Assembly (NCBI GenBank): GCA_019695055.1 | Contig: JAIBAT010000116.1 | Location: forward strand, 1-64,000 | Source of the DNA: Candidatus Sumerlaeaceae bacterium | Lineage (GTDB): Bacteria; Sumerlaeota; Sumerlaeia; Sumerlaeales; Sumerlaeaceae | Length of the DNA stretch: 64,000 nucleotides | Reading direction: 5' to 3' | Shown: one piece after another, positions 26,217 to 35,217 of the stretch | Numbering within the stretch: position 1 is the stretch's first letter | Layout of the letters: the number at the start of each line of letters is the position of its first letter | The notes under the pieces: model-generated | Seen by the model: only the letters and a program-made list of their open reading frames with translations | Database searches by the model: none | What the model was told of the DNA's origin: nothing | Translations under genes and position numbers: made by a program

Positions 26217-26722
26217 ACCCCAACGCAGGGTCAGCGTCCACCTTGACGTCCTCCAGATCCGTCCGATCCGTCTGACTCCCCGGAAAAAGGAGGGACAGCT
26301 AAAAAATCAGCAGCCATCCACCAATAATTCGCCGAACCCACCATGCCAACCCGCAACAAAAACCCACAACCCCCCTTGGTGAACTTCCTGCCCTTGCCGT
26401 CTTTGTAGTCTGATTCGTGGTTCGCTTTGCCTTTAACTCAGCTTTTTCTCCCTGCGTTCTCAGCTCTCTCCGCGGTGAAACGTGGTTTTGGATTATGGGT
26501 CCACAAGCAGTCCTAAGCGTCCATAAGGGAATAGGCAAAACCCTTTCCCCATGCTACACCCATCCTCAGTTAAGTCGCCCGATCTCCCCACTCCCGCCGC
26601 CACCGCACAAAGCACGAACGGAAGGGGAGCGGCTGCCCCGCACCGGGCATTGTTCTTTGACATAACAAACAGACCGGAAGGCTATCCCCATCTCCCCAGG
26701 CCCAACCACCCATACGCTCCTC

Positions 26723-26749
26723 TTTCGCTCCTTTCGCGTGTTTCGCGGG
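26723..26749. repeat. Three 9-base tandem units
   Basis: TTTCGCTCC, TTTCGCGTG and TTTCGCGGG follow each other at 26723, 26732 and 26741. The first six bases are identical in each. Similar TTTCGC/CGCGAAA stutters are common in intergenic DNA of environmental bacteria. Confidence 0.6.
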
Positions 26750-26879
26750 CAAAGAAGATGCACTTTCACGCACATTTGGATCGGTTTTAGTCCACGCAAT
26801 TCGGCAGGTTGGATCGGTTGAAACGCACTCCAAAATCATAAGGATCATTGATAGGACTCAACTTGTGAAGAATACTGCT

Positions 26880-26911
26880 CCCCCCCTCCCCCCTCCCCCT
26901 TCGCGAGGGGG
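26880..26911. repeat. C-tract followed by a small hairpin
   Basis: An almost pure run of C broken by single T bases (26880-26899) ends in CCCCCT (26895-26900) pairing with AGGGGG (26906-26911) around TCGCG. The sequence with TTCGCGAG in the middle is of a type seen as dispersed intergenic repeats in many genomes. No second copy was seen in this window. Confidence 0.4.
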
Positions 26912-27099
26912 ATTCCGAAGTTCCCATGCAATATTGGGAGCAGTCGTTCGTCTACTGGGATGAGGCGCCATTGGTCCCGTAAGATTGGCTCCGAAAATGC
27001 ACTCGTAAGGTTCTGGTAATGCTCATTGGATTTCATTGTGCTGCACATGGGGCGCCTCTTGGATTACTGGCAATCTGGAGATCGCGCCAGGGGGACGAG

Positions 27100-27708
27100 A
27101 TGAGACGAAGCGGTTTCACACTGATCGAGCTGCTGGTGGTGGTGGCGATTATCGCGATCCTGGCGCTGATTGCCCTGCCCAACATGATGGCGGCGCGGAC
27201 GCGGGCGAAGGTGTCGCGGGCGAAGTCGGACCTGCGGACGGTGGTGACGGGCATCGAGGCCTACCACGTTGATCACAATGGTTACCCGACCTATCACTAC
27301 TCGAATGTCCCGTCGGCGGCGCTGAACTTCCACATGGGCGGCAAGGTGCCGGCGTTTGGTGTGCCAGATCCGGATTGGAATGGTGCGATTCCCATCACAA
27401 CCCCGGTGGCTTACCTTAGCGTGATGCCGGAGGATACGTTCGCCGATCACCGCCGCGGCGAACCGGACGAGGTGCGGCAGTTGCTGTATGTGAACTGGCC
27501 CTACGCGATTCAGCAGGTGCCGTCGAACCCGGTTTTCCCGATGGCGTATAAAGCGTACGGCGCCTATCGCCTGCACAGTCGAGGTCCTGATTTGGTCGGA
27601 CCGAACACTGGGACGCCATACGATCCGACGAACGGTACTGTGAGTGATGGCGACATCACTTATGGTCCGAACACGGGATTGGATCGTTACGTTCCGTTGG
27701 TGCCCTGA
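27100..27708 (+). CDS. Type II secretion-like pseudopilin (prepilin)
   Basis: Prepilin of 202 aa. ATG 27100 follows GGGGACGAG and gives the type IV prepilin leader MRRSG cut before FTLIELLVVVAIIAILAL, with the Glu at +5 that is needed for assembly. The rest is a globular C-terminal domain rich in Pro, Tyr and Asp (YHVDHNGYPTYHYSN, RLHSRGPDLVGPNTGTPYD) resembling the major pseudopilin GspG fold (SRGPD-like calcium loop). No secretion ATPase, prepilin peptidase or other pilins lie nearby. Such orphan pseudopilins are plentiful in Planctomycetes, Lentisphaerae and related phyla. It may serve export of the giant protein next door, but this is a guess. Confidence 0.9.
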   Translation: MRRSGFTLIELLVVVAIIAILALIALPNMMAARTRAKVSRAKSDLRTVVTGIEAYHVDHNGYPTYHYSNVPSAALNFHMGGKVPAFGVPDPDWNGAIPITTPVAYLSVMPEDTFADHRRGEPDEVRQLLYVNWPYAIQQVPSNPVFPMAYKAYGAYRLHSRGPDLVGPNTGTPYDPTNGTVSDGDITYGPNTGLDRYVPLVP

Positions 27709-27869
27709 ATTTGGGCATGGGCAGGTGATAGCGTTTTCATGGCACACCCCTTTGGATTCTTTGCGTGGTGAACATTAGAGATGACGAGTTTCGCCCGATA
27801 AAAATCATCATGCCACGCAATGCCTGCTTGACTGTAGCGGATTTGCCCTTAGAACGTTGGCCCACCGTG

Positions 27870-27889
27870 GCCGCTACGTGTAGCGGCCG
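27870..27889. promoter_or_regulatory. 20-base palindrome before the giant secreted-protein gene
   Basis: GGCCGCTAC and GTAGCGGCC form perfect 9-base arms around GT, about 90 bases upstream of the start at 27982. With a two-base centre it fits a DNA operator for a dimeric protein better than an RNA hairpin. The rest of the 273-base gap shows no gene. Confidence 0.4.
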
Positions 27890-27981
27890 GTAAGCTGTAA
27901 CCGAGGCCCCTGACCGCCCGCCTTCAGCCGCTTCGGCGTAGCAAAACATGCAGGGCCATTATGCGTCAGGGGTGATACAAG

Positions 27982-30900
27982 GTGAAATCCTTATCCCGTT
28001 CTTTATATCTTTATTCTGTTGTATTGGCTTTTGTTTTGTTTTTGCAGTGCGAGTCCCGGGGCGACGGGCAGTATACCGCCAGCAGCGCCGCTCCGGCCCA
28101 GAAGGTGGAGGACGATCTGTACGAGCCGTCGGCCGGCAACGCCGCCCCAAGCGCGGTGGCTGTGGCGCCGGGAGGCGAGTCGGCGGATCCCTCGGGCAAG
28201 GGCGGCGGTGCCGCCTCCGGCGGACCGAAGAAGGCGTTTGTGGTGAACGGGCCACCGTCCATCAGCAACGACTTCATCAACTTTGGTTATCTGCAGAATG
28301 ATTCGATTCTGCCGCATATGCGGTGGAACGCGCTGACCCACATCGGCACGACGTTCATCAGTTTCAACTCCACGGGCAATTGGGTGAACCTGAGCTCCTT
28401 TACCGGTCGCGACGCATCGCTGAAGGCGGGCGGTGCGGCGGAAAACGCGGGGGTGAAGGTCATCCTCGTGGCACTCAACAGCGGTTTTGATTCGGCCGTG
28501 ACGAACGCCGTCATGCAGAGCGCAACAAACCGCACGACACTGGTGAACAACGTTGTATCGGCCGTCACGAGCGACGCCTATTGCCAGGGCGTGAGCTTCG
28601 ATTTCGAGCCGTTCTCCTATGGCACGGCGACGCGTGACGGCATGGTGTTGTTCTTCCAGGAGCTGCGCAATGCCTTCAACGCGAGCAGCAAACCGAACGC
28701 GGAAATCAGTCTCTACACGGATGCGACGTATAGCAGCTCCAACTACAACATCCCCGGGCTGGTGCCGAACATCGATTACTTCAATTACAGTTGCTACGAC
28801 TGGGCCACAGGGAGCACGGCGCACGCCGTATCGGACACGGACAACTATGTTTCGCGGGTGAACACCTTCCTGAATGTCGGCATTCCGCCGAACAAGATGG
28901 TGCTGCTCGACTCGTCCTACGGGGGCGACTGGCCAAGCTGCGCCGCGGCGGCCTACAACACAACTGGCGGCAGCCGGACGGCCATCGGGTTCTGCGATGG
29001 CTTGTTCGACACGACGCTGAACACGGCCAACGGCGGACCGTTTGCCGCGAACTACCAGACGGGTGACGAGGCCGGCTGGTATGCGTATGTTTCCGCGTCG
29101 CAGCATGTGGCAACCTGGGAGGATCCCCGGGCCGCAGAGTACAAGATTCGCCTCATTCAGAGCTTTCAGGACAGTGGAAACACCAACTCCGGCAAGCGGC
29201 TGAGGGGTGTGGGCTGGTGGTCGCTTTACTGGTTTGCGAATTTCACGACATCTTACAACCCGCTGCCCCCGGCAACACCGCAGGGCAACACGTCGAAGAC
29301 GCGCACCTATCCGCAGATCTATCAGCTCTGCCAGGAAATCCTGTCGCCACCGGCGACAACCAAGTATGTATTTGAAAAGTTTGAGCAGGACAATCCGCGT
29401 TGGGCGAGCTTTGCCTCGACGCAGAGTTCGTCTCCGGACAATACGAACTGGCTTTCGGCCTCGACGACCAAGGCGCTGATCGCGTCGCCATCGGGTTCGG
29501 GAACACCGGTCAATTCCACGAAGGCGATGGACCTGCACTTTGCATTCTCGGGCAGCTCGGCAGGCAAGATCTTCTTCCGTCACGAGGTGCTGAAGGACAA
29601 CAATGTAACAGCCGTGGTGGACACGAACGCCATGGCGGCGAAGTTCGATGCGAACAACGCGGTTAATGCCTATGTTTACTCGGCGGGCGCGTATACCGGA
29701 CTCACAGTGAGGCCGGTGGTAATGGACAAGAATCGCCAGCTTGAGGCGGGTCCCGCCGTGGCAATGAACTCCACGGGGTGGCGCACACTGACCTGGGACC
29801 TGACGGACACGACGGCGGGTAATATCACGGGCCTGACGACGGCGGAACCTGCGTTCACGAACGGCAATGGCACGATTGACACAGCCGGCGCAGGCGCACG
29901 CGACATAGGCTTTGTGGGGTTCCTCGTCGAAAAGGCCGCGAGCGGCTCCACCACGGGGGATCTGTACTTTGATGAGTTAAGCTACGAACACAAAAACCCC
30001 GGGGGGAAGAACTACAAGATCAACGAGTTCCGCTATGCCGGCAATGCCAACGAATTCCTGGAAATTGTTGGCCCGGCGGGTGGTTTCCCGGCGAACCTGG
30101 AGTTGCGGTTCTACAACCCGACGAACGGTTCGGTGTTGTCGTCCGTTGCGCTGGGTGGTCAGACCGTTCCGGCCAACGGCTTCTTTGTAGTGGCTGATCC
30201 CAATGTGACAGTCGGTGGCGGCGCCACGAAGTACACGCCTGCGGCATGGACAGACACGGCGGACAACATGGCCAACTCCACCACTCAGGCCGGCTCGGCG
30301 CAGCTTTACGACACGGTGACCGGATGCGTTTATGATTCCGTCGTCTATCAGGCGCGCGGCGGTCTCGCCGACCTGATTCGCCAGGAAACCCATGGCGTCA
30401 CGGCGGAAGGCTATCCGTGGATCGGCGAAGTCTCCGCGGGTGCGGATGCCTCGGGCGCAGGCCACTCGATGGGCCGTTATCCCGATGGCACGGATACGAA
30501 CTGGAACTTTGCGGATTTCTCCGCGCAGCGGGCAACGCCGGGCGCAGCGAATGGCGCGCAGTTCTCGCTGCCGATGGTGTTCGATTGTGAAACGGCCCCG
30601 ACCAGCGGGCAGCCCTTCACGACGTTTGGCACCTACGGCGTCACGGCGCCACCGGCGGGAATTGCCCACACGGGCAACGCTCACCGCTGCGTGGACGCGA
30701 CGGGTGGCGGTACGATGACCTTCTGGGGTGATGCCTCGCTGGGTTCGGACGGCAACGGATACAATGTGTCCGGTGACATCTACCTGCAGCCGAGCTCGGC
30801 ACGCACGGCGGCCCAGGGCATTGGTTTCTGCGGGAAGCAGGGCACGCGCTTCTTCACGGCTAACGTCAACAACCTAAAGGTCTCCGGCTATGAGTCGGGC

Positions 30901-33900
30901 TACTGGATTGTTTATGAAAACAACAACGGCCTGGCACTGAACGACGACCAGGCGGATCACGGCGGGATTTTGTATTTCCTGCACGCAACGAATGATAACA
31001 TGGGTGCCACAAAGACCACGTTGCTGACCAGTGCAACCCTGGCCTCGGTGGGACTTTCCGGCTACCAGACCTCCGGCGGCTGGACGACGTTCCTGCTCTG
31101 GATCAATCCCAATGCGGCAGCGGGTGATCGCTTGATTGCATCGGTAAACGGCACACAGATTTATCATGGTGTGATTCCCGCTGGTGGGCCAATCTCCGGC
31201 GCAGTAATGGCGGGCTATCGCGAGGCGACAGGCGGGACGTTCGCAAATACGGATGGAACCTGGGTGGACAATCTGGTTATCGCTTCGTCAGCGGTGCCGG
31301 CGGCTCCGAGCGGGCTGGGTGCTACGGCGGTCAGCCAGACGCAGATTAACCTGACCTGGACGGACAACTCGTCGAACGAGACCGGCTTCATCGTTGGGCG
31401 CGGCACGACTTCCGGTGGTCCTTACACGGATATCGCCTCGGTCGGCGCGAATGTGACCAGCTATAACAACACGACAGGCCTGTCCGCCAACACCACATAC
31501 TATTATGTGGTTCGCGCGACGAACACCGGTGTGGATTCGGCAAACTCGGCTCAGGCCAGTGCGACAACGCTGCCAAATGCTCCATCTGCTCCGAGTGGAT
31601 TGGGTGCGACGGCGGTAAGCCAGACCCAGATCAACCTGTCCTGGACGGACAACTCGTCGAACGAGACCGGCTTCATCATCGGTCGCAGCACGACGTCTGG
31701 TGGACCTTACACAGATATCGTGACGGTTGGGGCAGGTGTTACGACCTACAACAACACGACGGGCCTGTCGGCGAACACGACTTACTACTATGTGGTTCGT
31801 GCGACGAACACCGGTGGTGATTCGGCGAACTCGTCGCAGGCCAGCGCGACGACGCTGCCGAACGCTCCAGCAGCTCCGAGTGGATTGGGTGCTACGGCGA
31901 TCAGTCAGACTCAGATCAACCTGAGCTGGACCGACAACTCGTCGAACGAGACGGGTTTCATCATCGGTCGCAGCACGACGTCGAGTGGGCCGTACACGGA
32001 CATCGTGACGGTGGGTGCTGGTGTTACCTCGTACAATAACAACACCGGCTTGTCGGCGAACACGACTTACTACTATGTCGTGCGTGCCACGAACACGGGC
32101 GGTGATTCGGCCAACTCATCCGAGGCCAGCGCAACTACGCTGCCGAACCCTCCGGCTGCCCCGAGCGGTTTGGGTGCAACGGCGGTCAGCCAGACCCAAA
32201 TCAACCTGAGCTGGACGGACAACTCGTCAAACGAGACCGGGTTCATCATTGGTCGCAGCACGACGTCGGGTGGACCGTATACAGACATCGTGACGGTTGG
32301 TGCGGGAGTGACGACGTACAATAACAACACCGGCTTGTCGGCGAACACGACTTACTACTATGTCGTGCGTGCAACGAACACGGGCGGTGACTCGGCGAAT
32401 TCGTCGCAGGCCAGCGCGACGACGCTGCCTAATGCTCCGGCGGCTCCAAGCGGTTTGGGGGCAACTGCGGTCAGCCAGACCCAAATCAACCTGAGCTGGA
32501 CGGACAACTCGTCGAACGAGACCGGCTTCATTATCGGTCGCAGCACGACGTCGGGTGGTCCATACACTGATATCGTGACGGTTGGTGCTGGAGTGACGAC
32601 GTATAACAACAACACTGGTCTCTCCGCGAACACGACTTACTACTATGTTGTTCGCGCGACGAACACCGGTGGTGATTCGGCGAATTCGTCGCAGGCCAGC
32701 GCGACGACGCTGCCTAATGCTCCGGCGGCACCAAGCGGCTTGGGTGCTACGGCGATCAGCCAGACTCAGATCAACCTGAGCTGGACGGACAACTCGTCGA
32801 ACGAGACAGGCTTCATCATCGGTCGCAGCACGACGTCGGGTGGTCCTTACACTGATATCGTGACTGTGGGTGCCGGTGTTACCACCTACAACAATAATAC
32901 CGGCTTGTCGGCGAACACGACTTACTACTATGTGGTTCGCGCGACGAACACAGGTGGTGATTCGGCGAACTCGTCGCAGGCCAGCGCAACGACACTGCCG
33001 AATGCTCCTGCAGCTCCGAGCGGCCTGGGAGCAACGGCGGTCAGCCAGACCCAAATCAACCTGAGCTGGACGGACAACTCGTCGAACGAGACAGGCTTCA
33101 TCATCGGTCGCAGCACGACGTCGGGTGGACCGTATACAGACATCGTGACAGTTGGTGCTGGTGTGACGACTTACAACAACACGACGGGCTTGTCGGCGAA
33201 CACGACTTACTACTATGTGGTTCGTGCGACTAACACGGGTGGTGATTCGGCGAACTCGTCGCAGGCCAGCGCGACGACGTTGCCTAATGCTCCTGCAGCT
33301 CCGAGCGGCTTGGGTGCGACGGCCATCAGCCAGACTCAGATCAACCTGAGTTGGACGGACAACTCGTCGAATGAGACCGGATTCATCATCGGTCGCAGTA
33401 CCACATCCGGCGGTCCGTACACGGATATCGTGACGGTTGGTGCGGGTGTCACGACGTATAACAACACCACTGGTTTGTCGGCCGGGACGACGTACTACTA
33501 CGTAGTGCGCGCGACAAACACAGGTGGTGATTCGGCTAATTCGTCTCAGGCCAGCGCGACGACATTGCCGAATGCCCCAACAGCGCCGAGTGGCCTGGCA
33601 GCTTCGGCGGTTAGTTCCTCTCAGATCAATCTGACGTGGACGGATAACTCAAGCAACGAGGCGAATTTCGTGGTGGCCCGAAGCAACGTTTCGGGTGGGC
33701 CTTACACGGACATCGTCACGCTTGGCGCGAATGTCACGTCCTATAGCAACTCTGGATTGAACGCGTCGACGCCCTACTATTATGTGGTTCGGGCAACGAA
33801 TGCGGGCGGTGCCTCGGCGAATTCGGCTCAGGCGAGCGCAACAACACTCCAAGCCAACCGCATCACCAATGGAAGCTTTGAGAACGGCTTCACGGGTGGC

Positions 33901-34836
33901 GTTGGCAACGGCTGGTCATCATGGACAGCCACTGGATCGGCAGTCCTTGGGTTCGGTCAGGCTTCCCTGAATAAGCAGGACGGCGCCTACTCGCAATACT
34001 GGAACCGTGCTGACACTGCGGCTTGCGATGGCGGCGTTTACCAAACGTTCTCTGTCGTTCCGGGCGGAACCTACCAGATCACGGGCTGGATGAAGCGCCA
34101 ATCCACCTTTACCGGATCGTTCCTTAAGGTCGGCTATGACTTGACCGGCGGCACGAACGGTACAGCGGCCAGCGTTACATACACTGATATTACTGGTGGT
34201 ACGGATAATGTTTGGGTTCAGTACAGCCAATCAGTGGTAGCGACTGGGGCGACCATAACGGTCTTCTCACGTGGCGGCCATACGGGAACGACTGGCGGCG
34301 CCAATGCGTACTTCTACTTCGACGCAGTGACGGTGGTTGGCCCTGGCCCAAGCCTGGCGACGAACGGAAGCTTTGAGAATGGCTTTACGGGCGGCGTGGG
34401 CAACGGGTGGACCTCGTGGATCTCCAGCGGGACCCCGACATTCGGGCAGGCTTCGGCAAACAAGCAGGACGGCTCCTACTCGCAGTATTGGAACAGGGCA
34501 GACACGGCGGTGTTTGACGGCGGTGTGCGGCAGACGATCACCGTGGTGCCCGGGCAGCAGTATACGATCGTGGCTTGGATGAAGCGGCAATCAACCCTGG
34601 CAGGGACATCCATGAAGTTTGGATATGACCTGACGGGTGGCACTAACGGGACGGCGGCCTCGGTGAACTACACGGATATCACCGGGGGCACCAATAATGT
34701 GTGGGTGCAGTACACGGCGAATGTGGTGGCCACAGGCAGCAGCATCACGCTGTTTGCCCGCGGCGGCCATACGGGAACCACGGGCGGCACCACATCCTAC
34801 TTCTACGTGGATGCGGTAAAGCTCTACGTGCCGTGA
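27982..34836 (+). CDS. Giant secreted multidomain protein, GH18-like with nine FnIII repeats
   Basis: Exported protein of 2284 aa, starting at GTG 27982 with a signal peptide (MKSLSRSLYLYSVVLAFVLF). Order: a GH18-like TIM barrel at about 85-450, with the active-site strand GVSFDFEPF (E209 as probable acid) and later strands YFNYSCYDW and VGWWSLYWF; a jelly-roll module to about 672; a lamin-tail domain at about 675-865 (INEFRYAGNANEFLEIVGP ... WNFADFSAQRATPGAANG); a LamG-like module to about 1106; nine fibronectin-III repeats at 1108-1958; and two related 160-aa beta modules (1960-2124, 2125-2284). GH18 enzymes cut chitin or related GlcNAc polymers; here the DxxDxDxE motif is only partly kept (SFDFE), so activity needs proof. 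A strong terminator follows. Confidence 0.88.
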   Translation: MKSLSRSLYLYSVVLAFVLFLQCESRGDGQYTASSAAPAQKVEDDLYEPSAGNAAPSAVAVAPGGESADPSGKGGGAASGGPKKAFVVNGPPSISNDFINFGYLQNDSILPHMRWNALTHIGTTFISFNSTGNWVNLSSFTGRDASLKAGGAAENAGVKVILVALNSGFDSAVTNAVMQSATNRTTLVNNVVSAVTSDAYCQGVSFDFEPFSYGTATRDGMVLFFQELRNAFNASSKPNAEISLYTDATYSSSNYNIPGLVPNIDYFNYSCYDWATGSTAHAVSDTDNYVSRVNTFLNVGIPPNKMVLLDSSYGGDWPSCAAAAYNTTGGSRTAIGFCDGLFDTTLNTANGGPFAANYQTGDEAGWYAYVSASQHVATWEDPRAAEYKIRLIQSFQDSGNTNSGKRLRGVGWWSLYWFANFTTSYNPLPPATPQGNTSKTRTYPQIYQLCQEILSPPATTKYVFEKFEQDNPRWASFASTQSSSPDNTNWLSASTTKALIASPSGSGTPVNSTKAMDLHFAFSGSSAGKIFFRHEVLKDNNVTAVVDTNAMAAKFDANNAVNAYVYSAGAYTGLTVRPVVMDKNRQLEAGPAVAMNSTGWRTLTWDLTDTTAGNITGLTTAEPAFTNGNGTIDTAGAGARDIGFVGFLVEKAASGSTTGDLYFDELSYEHKNPGGKNYKINEFRYAGNANEFLEIVGPAGGFPANLELRFYNPTNGSVLSSVALGGQTVPANGFFVVADPNVTVGGGATKYTPAAWTDTADNMANSTTQAGSAQLYDTVTGCVYDSVVYQARGGLADLIRQETHGVTAEGYPWIGEVSAGADASGAGHSMGRYPDGTDTNWNFADFSAQRATPGAANGAQFSLPMVFDCETAPTSGQPFTTFGTYGVTAPPAGIAHTGNAHRCVDATGGGTMTFWGDASLGSDGNGYNVSGDIYLQPSSARTAAQGIGFCGKQGTRFFTANVNNLKVSGYESGYWIVYENNNGLALNDDQADHGGILYFLHATNDNMGATKTTLLTSATLASVGLSGYQTSGGWTTFLLWINPNAAAGDRLIASVNGTQIYHGVIPAGGPISGAVMAGYREATGGTFANTDGTWVDNLVIASSAVPAAPSGLGATAVSQTQINLTWTDNSSNETGFIVGRGTTSGGPYTDIASVGANVTSYNNTTGLSANTTYYYVVRATNTGVDSANSAQASATTLPNAPSAPSGLGATAVSQTQINLSWTDNSSNETGFIIGRSTTSGGPYTDIVTVGAGVTTYNNTTGLSANTTYYYVVRATNTGGDSANSSQASATTLPNAPAAPSGLGATAISQTQINLSWTDNSSNETGFIIGRSTTSSGPYTDIVTVGAGVTSYNNNTGLSANTTYYYVVRATNTGGDSANSSEASATTLPNPPAAPSGLGATAVSQTQINLSWTDNSSNETGFIIGRSTTSGGPYTDIVTVGAGVTTYNNNTGLSANTTYYYVVRATNTGGDSANSSQASATTLPNAPAAPSGLGATAVSQTQINLSWTDNSSNETGFIIGRSTTSGGPYTDIVTVGAGVTTYNNNTGLSANTTYYYVVRATNTGGDSANSSQASATTLPNAPAAPSGLGATAISQTQINLSWTDNSSNETGFIIGRSTTSGGPYTDIVTVGAGVTTYNNNTGLSANTTYYYVVRATNTGGDSANSSQASATTLPNAPAAPSGLGATAVSQTQINLSWTDNSSNETGFIIGRSTTSGGPYTDIVTVGAGVTTYNNTTGLSANTTYYYVVRATNTGGDSANSSQASATTLPNAPAAPSGLGATAISQTQINLSWTDNSSNETGFIIGRSTTSGGPYTDIVTVGAGVTTYNNTTGLSAGTTYYYVVRATNTGGDSANSSQASATTLPNAPTAPSGLAASAVSSSQINLTWTDNSSNEANFVVARSNVSGGPYTDIVTLGANVTSYSNSGLNASTPYYYVVRATNAGGASANSAQASATTLQANRITNGSFENGFTGGVGNGWSSWTATGSAVLGFGQASLNKQDGAYSQYWNRADTAACDGGVYQTFSVVPGGTYQITGWMKRQSTFTGSFLKVGYDLTGGTNGTAASVTYTDITGGTDNVWVQYSQSVVATGATITVFSRGGHTGTTGGANAYFYFDAVTVVGPGPSLATNGSFENGFTGGVGNGWTSWISSGTPTFGQASANKQDGSYSQYWNRADTAVFDGGVRQTITVVPGQQYTIVAWMKRQSTLAGTSMKFGYDLTGGTNGTAASVNYTDITGGTNNVWVQYTANVVATGSSITLFARGGHTGTTGGTTSYFYVDAVKLYVP
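31303..33849 (+). repeat. Nine 285-base tandem repeats (FnIII array)
   Basis: Units begin at 31303, 31588, 31873, 32158, 32443, 32728, 33013, 33298 and 33583, each exactly 285 bases (95 aa; the last is slightly shorter). Units 2-8 differ by only a few residues (AVSQ or AISQ, NNTT or NNNT), and long stretches are identical at the DNA level. Unit 1 is close to these and unit 9 (GLAASAVSSSQINLTW) is most diverged. The exact period and high identity point to recent expansion or gene conversion. Short-read assembly of this array could be collapsed or expanded. Confidence 0.95.
33859..34836 (+). repeat. Duplicated C-terminal module of the giant protein
   Basis: Two copies of a 160-165 aa domain (33859-34353 and 34354-34836) share NGSFENGFTGGVGNGW, YSQYWNRADTA, GYDLTGGTNGTAASV and RGGHTGTTGG. 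The fold looks like a galactose-binding or carbohydrate-binding jelly roll, so the pair may anchor the enzyme to polysaccharide or to the cell surface. Confidence 0.85.
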
Positions 34837-34877
34837 TGACACGACATTAACCTGGCCGGATTAGCTGGGCCGGCAAT

Positions 34878-34919
34878 GCCCCGCGGAGGACCCCTCCTCC
34901 TCCGCGGGGCTTTCTTTTT
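34878..34919 (+). terminator. Strong Rho-independent terminator
   Basis: A perfect 13-bp stem, GCCCCGCGGAGGA (34878-34890) with TCCTCCGCGGGGC (34898-34910), encloses a 7-base loop and is followed by TTTCTTTTT (34911-34919). It ends transcription of the giant secreted-protein gene. Confidence 0.93.
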
Positions 34920-35013
34920 AAGGCTTCAAGGGGGCATTTCCGGGCTTGAACTGTGAGAATTGGCGGGTTAGCCCATGAGACACAATACAATGCTTAAAAG
35001 AGGCAGGTTCCCC

Positions 35014-35190
35014 ATGAAGCGCACCGCAATCTGGATGATTTTAGCCGCGTCGGCATTCCTTGGCGGGTGCAGCTATATGCAGGACGGTTCTTACGGCCCC
35101 TGCTGGGATTGTGGCCCGGCGCGGACCTATCCGCCGTCGTACCCTGCAAAAATGAGTGAGCGTCCCTTCTGGTGGCCGGGGGAAATGTAG
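35014..35190 (+). CDS. Small lipoprotein
   Basis: A 58-aa protein with a lipoprotein signal: MKRTAIWMILAASAFLGGC, with the lipobox LGGC placing the lipidated Cys at residue 19. The mature part is only about 40 residues, rich in Tyr, Pro, Trp and Cys (YMQDGSYGPCWDCG, YPPSYPAKMSERPFWWPGEM). ATG 35014 is used; two in-frame upstream ATGs lack a signal-like context. The CWDC pair could bind metal or form a disulfide. Function unknown. It ends 27 bases from the convergent DUF2314 gene. Confidence 0.75.
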   Translation: MKRTAIWMILAASAFLGGCSYMQDGSYGPCWDCGPARTYPPSYPAKMSERPFWWPGEM

Positions 35191-35217
35191 CCGCCAAATC
35201 GAATTCCCGGACATTTT

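Larger units (their letters stand above)
26192..27099. other. Non-coding stretch with repeat-like sequence
   Basis: About 0.9 kb with no credible gene. Short frames are low-complexity and lack start signals. The content is unlike the flanking genes: T/C-rich on the plus strand, with a stretch at about 26434-26484 that on the minus strand reads like degenerate units of ACGCAG/GCGGAG, a 3 x 9-base tandem repeat (26723-26749), and a C-tract ending in a hairpin (26880-26911). No DnaA box, attachment site or transposase remnant was recognised. It also sits where the G-versus-C bias of the plus strand changes. Confidence 0.55.

Noticed and set aside
26192-27099. Possible replication origin at the bias change
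   Set aside because: No DnaA-box cluster, no AT-rich unwinding region and no dnaA, dnaN or gyr genes nearby.
28003-29583. 526-codon open frame opposite the giant secreted-protein gene, with others inside the FnIII array
   Set aside because: Arg-rich antisense translations; those in the repeat array simply mirror the 285-base period.
31303-33849. CRISPR-like regular repeats
   Set aside because: The 285-base units are in frame and encode FnIII domains without variable spacers.
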